From NCBI GenBank assembly GCA_022592435.1, contig JABYQS010000091.1, forward strand, positions 1 to 64,000: a DNA stretch of 64,000 nt, given 5' to 3'. Each line of letters begins with the position of its first letter. Position 1 is the first letter of the stretch. The DNA comes from Cerioporus squamosus. Its lineage: Eukaryota; Basidiomycota; Agaricomycetes; Polyporales; Polyporaceae. A model generated the notes under the pieces. The model searched no databases. It was not told where the DNA came from and saw nothing but the letters and a program-made list of their open reading frames with translations. Positions 10,601 through 19,564 of this stretch are shown in pieces. A program made the translations under genes and the position numbers.

Positions 10601-11677
10601 TACGTTCACCGCGGGTTCCCGAGCTCATCCATCCACACGCTCGGACAAGTCACCTCTGATGAGGCTATCAAGTTTTCAGCAGAGGGCAACGAGGTCTTCT
10701 CCAGCACCCGCGCAGAGCTACAGGCAGCGTGGGCAGAGACCTCCTACCGCATGCAATCTCTCCGCGACAACCCCCAAGCGTCCAAGGAAGAGTACGACCT
10801 CATCAAGTCCTCCTCCTACGAAGGCCTCTATTACGATCTCACGTTCACCCCGCACCCGTCACGCTCACTCTTCCGCCGCCCCAAAGTCGCCATCCTGCGC
10901 GAGCAAGGCGTCAACGGGCACGTCGAGATGGCCTGGGCCTTCACCGCCGCCGGCTTCGACGCCATCGACGTGCACATGTCCGACATCCTCTCCGGCGCGC
11001 TCTCCCTCTCCTCCTTCCGCGGCCTCGCCGCCTGCGGCGGCTTCTCTTATGGGGACGTCCTCGGCGCCGGCAAGGGCTGGGCCAACTCCGTCCTCCTCAA
11101 CGCGACCGCCCGCGCGCAGTTCGCCGCGTTCTTCGCGCGCGAAGACACGTTCGCCCTCGGCGTGTGCAACGGCTGCCAGTTCATGTCCAACCTGCGCGAG
11201 ATCATCCCCGGCGCGCAGGACTGGCCCGACTTCAAGCCGAACCGCAGCGAGCGCTTCGAGGCACGCGTGTGCGTCGTCGAGGTCGTCGACGGGCCCGTCA
11301 CGCAGCGGTCCGTCTTCCTCCGCGACATGGCCGGCTCGAAGCTCCCCGTCGCCGTCGCGCACGGGGAGGGCCGCGCCGCGTTCTCCTCCGTCGACGCCCA
11401 GCAGAGGCTGGAGGGCGCGGGCCTCGTGGGCGTGCGCTACGTCGACTCGGTGGGGCAGGTCACGGAGACGTACCCGCTGAACCCGAACGGGAGCCCGGCG
11501 GGCATCACGGGCGTGCAGACTCCGGACGGGCGGGTGCTTGCGCTCATGCCGCACCCTGAGCGTGTGGTCGCGCTCGAGAGCAACAGCTGGTACCCGCCGG
11601 CGTTCGCGGAGGCGTGGAAGGGCGTCGGGCCGTGGTTCACGCTCTTCCAGAGTGCGCGGAAGTGGTGTGGGGAGTGA
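7607..11677 (+). CDS. ADE6: Phosphoribosylformylglycinamidine (FGAM) synthase
   Basis: A single 1356-residue frame, close to the length of yeast Ade6. It catalyses the fourth step of de novo purine synthesis: FGAR, glutamine and ATP give FGAM in the cytosol. Visible features: an N-terminal PurS-like segment; a QVNSEHCRHK motif near residue 230; the ATP-site block NHPTAVSPYPGAATGSGGE near residue 330; a second PurM-like half containing GIPVGKDSMSMS; and a class I glutamine amidotransferase from about residue 1085. The amidotransferase has the nucleophile in GVCNGCQ (about 1185) and the His/Glu pair in MPHPERV (about 1315). No intron is present in 4 kb, unlike most of its neighbours. The start ATG at 7607 gives the expected N-terminus. 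The symbol follows the yeast name. Confidence 0.97.
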   Translation: MLILYGSSALSQSKRDVVLNNIQKALPQITSVDAVYIHLVSCRSQGAKEELSKPDSEQRHTLDRLLEYGDHIHLPTTQEALQTTKNVAFVLPRPGSVSPWSSKATDIAVLCKLGDYVERLERGLAFVFTTSDGSSLTPQILATISPLIHDRMTQVVQLALPDQEAIFSHKGASPLRTIDLVSESTRDAAREKLVAANKEFGLALSSDEIDYLVDAYVSGAAPINRNPTDAELFMFAQVNSEHCRHKIFNASWTIDGAAQYTSLFQMIRNTEKLNGTGTISAYSDNAAVFEGHRAPRFAVSYHAASKANPGVKYLYHAEEEDMPVLVKVETHNHPTAVSPYPGAATGSGGEIRDEGAVGRGSKPKAGLAGFTVSNLLIPGYEQPWETDFGRPAHIASALDIMIEGPLGASAFNNEFGRPALAGYFRTYAENVPLPEGNKSEVRGYHKPIMIAGGLGNVRPPFAQKSKISPGSKIIVLGGPGLLIGLGGGAASSQVSGAGSADLDFASVQRDNAEMQRRCQQVIDACANLGDDNPIQSIHDVGAGGLSNALPELVHDSDLGATFEIRDILVADSSMSPMEIWCNESQERYVLAIAPEQEGLFRSLAERERCPFSIVGTASDSDELVVTDRLLKQDVIRLKMSTLFGKPPRMHRTDKHVAPPAAPFKPDLAEYLSDLQPSARIAQAVNRVLRLPSVGSKSFLITIGDRTITGLVTRDQMVGPWQVPVADVAVTRSTYGFDVLTGEAMAMGERTPLAILNAAASARMAVAESLTNLAAAHVGDLGRVKLSANWMCAASKEGEGAALYDAVKAVGMELCPALGVGIPVGKDSMSMSMKWQQGEEKREVSSPLSLIVTAFAAVEDVSKTWTPQLRTDLDGPTSLVLFDLARGQQRLGASAIAQVFKQVGSEAPDVVEAQDIKVFFQASQAIRKELPGVVLAYHDRSDGGLFTTLAEMAFAGRTGLQIDLGSIAAHTDSVSALFNEELGAILQVRESDVAQLTDFYVHRGFPSSSIHTLGQVTSDEAIKFSAEGNEVFSSTRAELQAAWAETSYRMQSLRDNPQASKEEYDLIKSSSYEGLYYDLTFTPHPSRSLFRRPKVAILREQGVNGHVEMAWAFTAAGFDAIDVHMSDILSGALSLSSFRGLAACGGFSYGDVLGAGKGWANSVLLNATARAQFAAFFAREDTFALGVCNGCQFMSNLREIIPGAQDWPDFKPNRSERFEARVCVVEVVDGPVTQRSVFLRDMAGSKLPVAVAHGEGRAAFSSVDAQQRLEGAGLVGVRYVDSVGQVTETYPLNPNGSPAGITGVQTPDGRVLALMPHPERVVALESNSWYPPAFAEAWKGVGPWFTLFQSARKWCGE

Positions 11678-12727
11678 GCTATCATGGTCATGGTGTGCTG
11701 GTCGTGAGGAAAAGGGTGCCGAGAGCTGCGGCGATAAGCTTGAAGGCGGGCGTTGATGAGCGGCGGGCGGGCGTTGGGGTTAACGTTATGGTTATGTTTG
11801 GGTTACGGTACTGGGCACCGGTTACGTTCCTGGGCCTTAAGTTGCAACAAATAGCGATTTGTATTCTTACGCAGCGCAAAAGATAGACGACGACGACGAC
11901 AAGAACAAGGACTGTAGCCAGGGCCGTAGTATCATGTCGGTAGACGAGAATAGATCCTGTATCTCCTCCTGTCGCGATCCTTCTCATGCTCGCAGCGCGC
12001 CCGGGCCAAGCTATACTTATGCTTGAGGCAGAACAATCGCACACGCACTGGCTGCAGAGTTCAAGGTGCCCAAAAACAACGTCCAGTTGCGTTTGCGTTC
12101 GTTCGAAGGTAGAGGGACAGCATGTACTACTAGAAAGGCAGCGGCACCGTATAACCCAAGTCACTACGATAGATAGAAGTCTGTATCGCCAACGGGTGAA
12201 GAAAGAAGTCGAGGCGTGGTTGTACTATGGAACACCATGCATGCTGCCCGGTCAAAGCTAAGTGAGGGGTAAGGTGGGTAAGGTGAAGTGAAGTGGAAGA
12301 GTCCGCCCCTGGGGGGGCCAGCCAATCTAGGGAGAGGCGAAACGTAAGGGGGAACGTGAACTGTCCAGCGGCAGGAGGGAGCAAAGTCAGGGAGGACTGA
12401 GACTGTACAGATTACATGCACACTGCCCGGCGTGCGAGTGTTCGTAGCAGGGACGACGACGTGATGACGTATGAGCGACGACGAGAGGGGGACGATAGAA
12501 ACGCAGCTAGATTTCCATTCACCGGGTACTTCACAGGACACGGTGGGTATATTCTGATATTGTAGATGAGCGCGGGCGTAGAGGATGTGTGCGGCAGCAG
12601 CAACAGGATCGGGATCGGTGGAGGTAGTGTTCGGCAGCGGATAGAAGGAGTGTATGGGGGAACAGGGAACATGCGGTCGTGGTCCGAGTCATCACATCTC
12701 GTATACATCCTCCTCTCGGTGCGTCGC
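11678..12727. other. Convergent intergenic region
   Basis: 3' regions of FGAM synthase and the GT2 gene. It holds a short GAC microsatellite near 11887-11900 and nothing else I can recognise. Confidence 0.5.
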
Positions 12728-14798
12728 TCACCGAGCGTAGCCCGTCTGCATCTCCACCGGAGGCTGCTGATAGTATGTCTGCTGCGGCTGTGGCGAGTAC
12801 GGCTGTGACGGGTATTGGTTCTGAGGATAGCTCGGGGTGTCCGGGAGTTTCTCCGTGTACCCAGCCGTCGGTTGTCCTGCATCAGCCGCCGCGGTGGCCG
12901 CGCGCGCATCGCCAATACCGGCACGCGTGCCCCAACCGGTCTGTGAAACGCAAAACCGATAATCAGAACCGCCGGAAGAGCAGATAGAAAAACCAGCAAC
13001 TTGCCTCGTGAAGCGTCAACAGCGCATAGATCTTCATTATTGCGAAGTAGTAGCCGAATAGGATGAAGGCGGGGATGTGAATGACATCTTGCGGCCGGTA
13101 CCACAGGTGGGGGAGCAGCTTCGCTGTCCGGGTAGCGAACAACCACACGAAGTAGCTGATGATGACGTTCCTACAGGCGCCAATGTCAAACGACAACACC
13201 AAGCAAGATGGCGTGATACGTACCACCACGGCAAATGGTAGCCGCCCTGGTCTACAGGAATCGTGGTCTTGTAGACCACGTAGCCAACGAAGAACGGACC
13301 AGCCAGGAGGGTGAAGGGATTGAACAACTTGTCCACCTAGACCAACCGTGTCAGCGCGCCCCAAAGGACGTAACAGGCGAAGCGCTCACCATCGTATAAG
13401 CGACGTAGGGATGCGAAGTCCAGATGTGGCGCTCCATGAAGAGAGAGCGGAGATCCGACCGCCAGGTGTTACGCGTCCACCGGAGCACCTGCTTGAGGAA
13501 ACGCCAGTTGGGCTTCATTGTGGAGAGGAGCTCGGCCTCCTTGCAACACTGCACGTAGGTACTCCAGCCGTGGCTGACCATCCATCGGGTGAGGAACTTG
13601 TCGTCGCCCGAGTTTAGCTGGTACTTCCCGAGCCAGTAGTCGTGCGTGAAGCCGTGCAAGAACTCGGGGTCCTTCAGGATGACCGTGCGATATGCGGCGG
13701 TACGACCAGACAGACACGGCAGACCACCGTCAATGTGGGTCGAGGAGGAGATCTCGATGTTCCGAATAGATAGACGGAACGCGGCGAGGACCTCCCAGAC
13801 CGTCATGCGCTTCCCGACCGGCTGCACGCGCTGAGACGTACCGACACCGCCCACCTTCTGGTCCTCGAAGCAAGCGAGGGTGTAGGGGAGCAGCGTCGGC
13901 GGCCAGATGGCGTCGTCGTCGGCAAAGACGATGATATCGGTGGTGGTGTTTTTGATGCCATGAGACATCTGGAGGCGCTTGTTGGCGAAAGGGACGGTCA
14001 GGACGCGGATGCGCTCAGGGTCGACGGCGTTGGCGAGGTCCTGGAGGGGCCCGAACATCTTCTCCTCGGTGATGATGATAATCTCCTTGGGCTTGCCGAC
14101 GAGCCAACTGTGCGCGGCCTCCTTGAACTCCTCGCCGGCGTCGATGGTGGGCACGATAATGGTGACATCCTCTTCTGCGATGTAGGTCGGATTCTCGGGG
14201 AGTGGGACGGGGCGGTAGGTGAGGGATGCGGCTATACGTATTAGGTACCACAAGTATCGATAAAAGCTGTGGGATTGTCAGCGAGGTCGCCAAGGACGTG
14301 AAGAGGGCGGGAACGCTGTGAGCAGGACAACGAGGGGCGATGGGCGGCTGCTGTTCCGCTGGCAGGCACGACATGGCCTCAGCAGGTCTTCTGGGGATGA
14401 GAGTGCGGGGACATTGCGAGCTGGCGAAGGGCGTCTCGCAGCTTCGCAGCAGGAGCTCCGAGGTGCACCCAACGCAGTCCACTAGGGATGCTCGCCCGGG
14501 GCTATCGAGAGACGAGGCAGCAGACACGATGAAAGATACCCTCTTGTGCGTCGGAGACGCAGATCCCCGTTCGCAAACCTTGGCCCAGCCCACCACTGCC
14601 AGCCTCTTCCCGAGACTGGCGACTCCCGCTGTCTCCGTTCGCAGACAAAAGCCGCAGCGTCCCGCAGCATAGAGCAAGGTGCTCACCCAATGACCCCAAA
14701 TGGTACAACTGGAGACAGAGGTCAGCAACGATTCTCGCTCGCGACGAGGAGAGAAGGCACGCACAGACTGGGAAGTGGTCCGAGGTCAACCGGAGCAT
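12728..14798 (-). CDS. GT2 hyaluronan/CPS1-like polysaccharide synthase
   Basis: Exons on the minus strand: 14647-14798 (tentative), 13390-14266, 13224-13336, 13005-13170 and 12728-12940. They sum to 506 residues in frame. The core is a family 2 glycosyltransferase: DVTIIVPT, then FADDDAIWPP (the DxD metal site), GDDKFLTRW and QVLRW (the Q/RxxRW motif of processive synthases). C-terminal membrane helices follow (NPFTLLAGPFFVGYVVY, VIHIPAFILFGYYF), then TLHETGWGTRAG and a Gln/Pro/Tyr-rich tail. Fungal relatives include Cryptococcus Cps1, so a plasma-membrane polysaccharide synthase is likely. The intron 12941-13004 has a GC donor (GAG|gcaagt). The first intron is long (380 nt) with a weak donor, so the N-terminal 50 residues are uncertain; exons 2-5 are secure. 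Confidence 0.85.
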
Positions 14799-15055
14799 GG
14801 CGGACCACCCCTAGGCGTCGGTCGACAAAACAAGGGAAAGCAATAAACGAGCGGGAGGGTTCTGGGACGCGGCGGGGACGACGGAGGGGGTCGCAGCGCG
14901 GCGACGACGACGGCGTTGGCGAGAGGGCCTTGAAGCGCCCTCACAACCTCCCAGCCACTTGTCCAGCCCCGCGGAGTCTCAAATCGCTTGCCAATTCCGG
15001 CCGCTTGTTTCGCGCCCACAGCTTCGGCCTGATCGCGTCGCACCCGGCCTCGCTC
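14799..15055. other. Upstream region of the GT2 gene
   Basis: GC-rich sequence, probably the GT2 promoter. No feature is supported before the inverted-repeat element begins. Confidence 0.4.
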
Positions 15056-15098
15056 GCCGGCTGAGAACACCTGCATTGTGGGGCAAAGGTCGCCGACC
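15056..15098 (+). repeat. Left terminal inverted repeat
   Basis: Begins GCCGGC and ends GGTCGCCGACC. It overlaps the start of a perfect 20-bp palindrome at 15089-15108, which is GTCGCCGACC followed by its own reverse complement. Confidence 0.6.
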
Positions 15099-15593
15099 GG
15101 TCGGCGACCGGCGTCTATCAGCCGACCATTAATCTCTGGATAACTTGAAATAATGAGATAAAATACTTATTTGATAACGGTACGCTGGATAAGTAATACC
15201 TGTCCTCGACATCGCCCTCGGCCGGTCATCCCTCCCTCGCCGGTCAACTCGGTCGCCAGTTACTTACTATCGAAGTCGGTTGACAGGGCTTCATGCCGGT
15301 CGACTCTTGTTGCAGGTCCACTTAGCCGGCTGCAGAGCTTCGCGGCGGCAGGCTGGCCGGCAGGTGCAAGGCGGTCGACTCTCCGAGACAGTTGACGGTC
15401 ATCCTAGCGTGCAGGTACGAGGGGGTCGTACTGGCCGAGACAATTAATACTTGATAATTATACCAGTGCCTGAGGCATAAGTAAGTAAGAGGAAGGTCTA
15501 AGTCTATGTATTCTGCCAGGGCCATAGCAGCCTGTGCAGCGCAATATTTCGACCACCGACCGGTGTGTCTGCCGCCAGCCGGCTGCTTTGGAG

Positions 15594-15636
15594 GTGACCG
15601 GTGACCGGTGACCGGTAACCGGTGACTGGTAACCGG
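15594..15636 (+). repeat. GTGACCG short tandem repeat
   Basis: Three perfect copies of GTGACCG grade into variant copies (GTAACCG, GTGACTG) inside the TIR element. A two-copy echo lies near 17555, outside it. Confidence 0.7.
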
Positions 15637-15957
15637 CCGGGCGTGCAGAGATGGAGCTATGGATGTGCAAGTGGGCGGGAGCGAGATACTTGGTAGGTAT
15701 GAAAGGTCCTGTTCATGCATGCGCAGACTGAGTACTGAGAGTTGACCGGGCTGACCGGTTGGATGGCTACTGGGTGAGTAAGTACCGGTACCGGTCGACT
15801 CCGGTCTGTTCGAAGGGTGCGAGATAAGTTGGTACTAGTTAATATTAATATTGGCCCGGCTGGGTTAAATAGACGCTGGCGGCAAAAATTGACTGTCAGA
15901 TTTTAGTCGACCGTCGCCGATCCTGAGACGCCGGTCGGCGACCATTAGCGCCGGCGA

Positions 15958-16000
15958 GGTCGGCGACCTGTGGCCCGTAATGCTAATGTTCTGCGCCGGC
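15958..16000 (-). repeat. Right terminal inverted repeat
   Basis: The reverse complement aligns gaplessly to 15056-15098. Mismatches are scattered, so the copy is old or the family tolerates variation. Confidence 0.6.
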
Positions 16001-16351
16001 TCTCCCTCTGCCACAGCGTCATACATACTTGAACGAGGTGTCGCTCTGCTCTTCAATGTTTCGCCATTATATCCGACCGAGGCCTTCTCGAGTCGTGTGC
16101 TTTGCGTCCACCACCAGCAGCGCTGAGTGCTCTCATCAGCTCAGATGGCATGCATGTCATGGTCAACATGTATTTCATCAATCCGCAGCGCGGCGAGCGC
16201 AAATACGAAAATAATAGTCGGCGCCAATACACACAGATCGTCCCTTTGGCGATGGGTACGCTGAAGTATCGTTCACGTCGCACGATGTCGGCCGCATAGA
16301 CAATTTCTTGACTGCCATTAATACATGGGACGGGAGGCCAGAGAAGATATC

Positions 16352-16356
16352 AAAAA
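16352..16356 (-). terminator. Pol III terminator of tRNA-Ser
   Basis: A run of five T on the minus strand, 23 nt beyond the tRNA 3' end. Confidence 0.7.
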
Positions 16357-16379
16357 GGCTGGTACATTATATCGCGTAC

Positions 16380-16472
16380 GCTGACAGCAGGATTTGAACC
16401 TACGCGGGCAACGCCCAAGTGATAATTGAATCGAATTCAAATCACTCGCCTTAACGACTCGGCCATATCAGC
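16380..16472 (-). tRNA. tRNA-Ser(UGA) with 12-nt intron
   Basis: The minus strand reads a full class II tRNA. Acceptor halves GCTGATA and TGTCAGC pair over 7 bp (one G-T pair). The A box is TGGCCGAGTCGTTAAGG, very close to fungal serine tRNAs. The anticodon stem is AGTGA/TCACT and the anticodon TGA is at 16437-16439. A 12-nt intron (16424-16435) sits one base 3' of the anticodon, the canonical place. The variable arm contains TGGGCGTTGCCCGC and the B box is GGTTCAAATCC. It decodes UCA. Confidence 0.92.
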
Positions 16473-19400
16473 ATGCTAATTCGTGCCGCCATTGACATCC
16501 ACAATCTTGTTGATATGTTAGAAGACATGGACACTCCCGCCGACTCCCGAGTGTCATCCACAACGCAACCTCCGTGCACTGATCAACGAACGCAAGGGAA
16601 AGCACGCCGCGACTCGGATGGCTTCCCAGAGAGCCAAGCATGCGTACGTATGTACGATATCGAATTCGTCGGGGTCGTTGCCCATGGAGGACGGCGTACG
16701 AGAACGCTTGCTGACTAGCGGCGAAGTTGTGAGAGCGCGCCCCGGGATGACAAGTCGGTATGACGTGGGTTCGGCCGGGAAGAGGATGGGCGGGGTCGTG
16801 CCGCCGCGTGCGCGACCCGTCATGAAGGTCGAGTGCTGATGTGATCGTTGAATCAACGATATTTGAGCCAGGCCGTCGCGCGGTCCGGGGGAGAGGACTG
16901 AAACGGCCGGGTGCAGCGCGCTGAGTATGCCGCTCGGAGAGTTGGTTCAAGGCAAGCAGGTAACGATGTCGATCTTCAGGTACAGGACCGATTGTGCGGA
17001 GGGTAGGACCAGCTGGCTCTCCAGAGTCCGGCGCGGGCCCTCGTGGGACTCCAGCATGACAGGAATGTATAACCAAGTTCGGCGTGACTGCTGGAACCGG
17101 AGCCTGTGCGTGCAGCGTCGAGGTACCGGCGTGTGTGGGTCGAAAGTCTCCGAAGATGACCCCTCTGAGAGGCTGAGAGGATCTGCAGCCACGGGTGCCG
17201 CACGCCGCCGCAGAGGACCGAGAGGACCGGGAGGACTGAACAAAGTCGGATGACATCAAGAGTCGGGAGAGTAGCAAGTCCTGTCGCCACAAAGTGGGTG
17301 AGCCCGGGGTCTAGCTTGAGGAGGCTCATCGACTCTAGAGTATTAGTCCAGACGAATTCTGTAATGCACTCACCAGCTGGATGGCAGAACGCAGCCCACT
17401 TGTGGCGCCGGCAACGTCAACTGTATCCGGCGGTCCCACGAATTCTCGAGCTGCGAAGAACGTGCGTGGTGTGATGGGCGCAGTTGAACGGAACTGGAGG
17501 ACGTACTGTATGAGACATAGTAGCACTTTTCCAGGCCAGGTAGGAGCTGGGAGGTGACCGGTGACCCTCGGTCGAATATATTGGCGCAGGATCCCGTCGA
17601 GTCGCCGAGCCGTCCTTGTCGAGCAGGCGGCAAGTTGAGTAGCTAGCGCAGGCGAATGCCGTGGCTATGAACCTCCGTTTCGCAGAACCTGAGCAGCAGA
17701 TATTGGGGATTTCGTCTTTGAGGCCAGGTTGGCCGTCTATATATGCAACCCTTTGAGCACTTGACGGCAGTCTGCCAGTGGTGCGCTTGGAGACATACTG
17801 CAATGCCAACCGATAAGTGAGGTCATTCTGCCCTCGCGTCGCCTGTGGCACCGTAAGCCTCAGCGAGTGGCCGCATACAGCCAGCCAGCTCTTCGCGGGC
17901 CATTCCTCCGGGAAGTCATGAGAACGAGTTCGATGATGAGACGGTTATCTGAGCTATCCCGGGCACGTCCAAAGGAGACCCTGAGGAGGCGGGGCTTGCA
18001 CATCGAGGAGCCGGGGGGCGTGAGTGACCCGATGGCGAGTGCATAGGTCGGTGTTGGCCCGACGGGGAGGCGGATGGGCCGGAAACCCATTCGAGGTCTA
18101 GGTCGGCATGGGAGTTCGAAAAGTGCACCGACTTGTTTTGGCACAAAGCTGGGATGATCGCGGGTAGATTGGTCTGAGAGACCCGCCGGCATTTGATAGG
18201 CTGAAGCTGAGAAACAACATGGCCGTCGATCTTTTAAGCGGTCAGATATCCTGTGGCCCGTCGGTCAGCGCCGCGAGATGACCTACCAGCCTCTGTATGA
18301 GAGAGCCAGCTCGCGCTCTTCCCGTCCGACGCCCTCGAGCTTAATGCACATCGACCGGACTTGTGCGATAATCGCGATAATGGTGGTGAAGCGTTGAGTG
18401 CTAGTTCGGTCGAGTTGAGTTTTGAATTGGACCGACGGATGACAGGAGGCGGTTCGCCCATGACGCCGCTATCCTCATCTTGAACGCCCTCTCAGGCTCC
18501 CTTGCGCCGCCATGTGAGCCTCAAAGAACGTGCGTGCTGTGATATGTGCGTTTGAGGCCGGCTCAACTGTAATATGATGCAAGAGAGGGAGTACGCACCG
18601 GATCGACATCGTAACACCGCGTACTAGGACTCAGATGACGAGTCGAGTTGTCGCGCGAGCGGATCGATTGACCATGCCAATATGGTAATACTCAGATCTC
18701 TGGGTGGAGAGTGGTACAGCGGTTGTCCATAGAGTGAAAGTTGGCAACGCTGGCAGAAGCATATGAGTATAGAACGGGGAGATTGGGCGTAGAGTCACAA
18801 CGCCTACAATGCAGTATAAGACGTCATAACTAGGCTCTGGGTTCGGCCGATGGCCGCTCGGACGCACGGAACTTCGTGTACTTGCGAGTACCACTGGCAT
18901 ACTCTGAGCCTTGATGCGATTGAGCCTGCCTGAGTCTATAGATCGCGGTCAGTACTTTAGTGCGAGCCGGTAAGCTTGAAACTGTAATACTCTTCCCGCG
19001 TCTATGAGAGGTGGAAGATGAGGTTGTTTTGCCAGGGTTCGGACCAATTAGTACTGGCGCGCTGGTCGGATTGGCAACAAGTAAGGTTCTGTCCAGACTG
19101 TGGCAGGGACGACCCGAGTCCCGACGTCCACACACGCCCGAAGTCTCCTGACGTCACGCTGTCCCTGTACTGTACGACGACGACTGGACGGCAAGGTGGT
19201 GGTTTGGACGGTACTCGGAAGGCCGAGCTCGTCTGGAATTGGCTGGATTGTGGCGGTGCCGGAGAAGTCGGGAGTCGGGAGGGCATCTGCGCCGCGCCGC
19301 CTGCCAAGCCGCGGCCCGCGTATTTTACAGCACCAACGGGCGTCTGCTGGATCTTTGTCTCTTTCGCTTGCGAGTGGACCCCCCGCGAGACTCGAGTGGA

Positions 19401-19564
19401 GTCGCTGGAGTCTGTCGACGAACGTGCGTCCCCATCATCCCAACCATCCCCAACCATCCCGCCTCGAACTCTACGCTCACATAGACAAAACCTAGACGAC
19501 ACCTCCCCCACTAGACCAACTGTCTCTACGCTCTTTTCCCGTTTCCCCGCACCCCGACCGCATC
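16473..19564. other. Gene-poor stretch
   Basis: About 3.1 kb without a convincing gene. Long minus-strand frames exist (for example 16468-17292) but have no domain, biased composition or consistent splice partner. A short minus-strand stretch at 17380-17445 reads VDVAGATSGLRSAIQL up to a good GTGAGT donor and may be a remnant of a gene. The final few hundred bases should hold the phosphate permease promoter and 5' leader. Confidence 0.4.

Larger units (their letters stand above)
15056..16000. mobile_element. Non-autonomous TIR element (candidate)
   Basis: A 945-bp unit bounded by imperfect terminal inverted repeats. 15056-15098 pairs without gaps with the reverse complement of 15958-16000, matching at 34 of 43 positions, including GCCGGC, AGAACA, GCATT and GGTCGCCGACC. 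The interior is AT-richer than the flanks, has no credible coding frame, and carries further copies of the GGTCGCCGACC core near both ends. No clean target-site duplication was found, so the outer border and the superfamily are open. A small non-autonomous DNA transposon is the simplest reading. Confidence 0.55.

Noticed and set aside
16468..17292. 274-residue minus-strand frame
   Set aside because: Composition is Ser/Arg/Pro-rich as in chance GC-rich frames; no domain, and it overlaps the tRNA neighbourhood.
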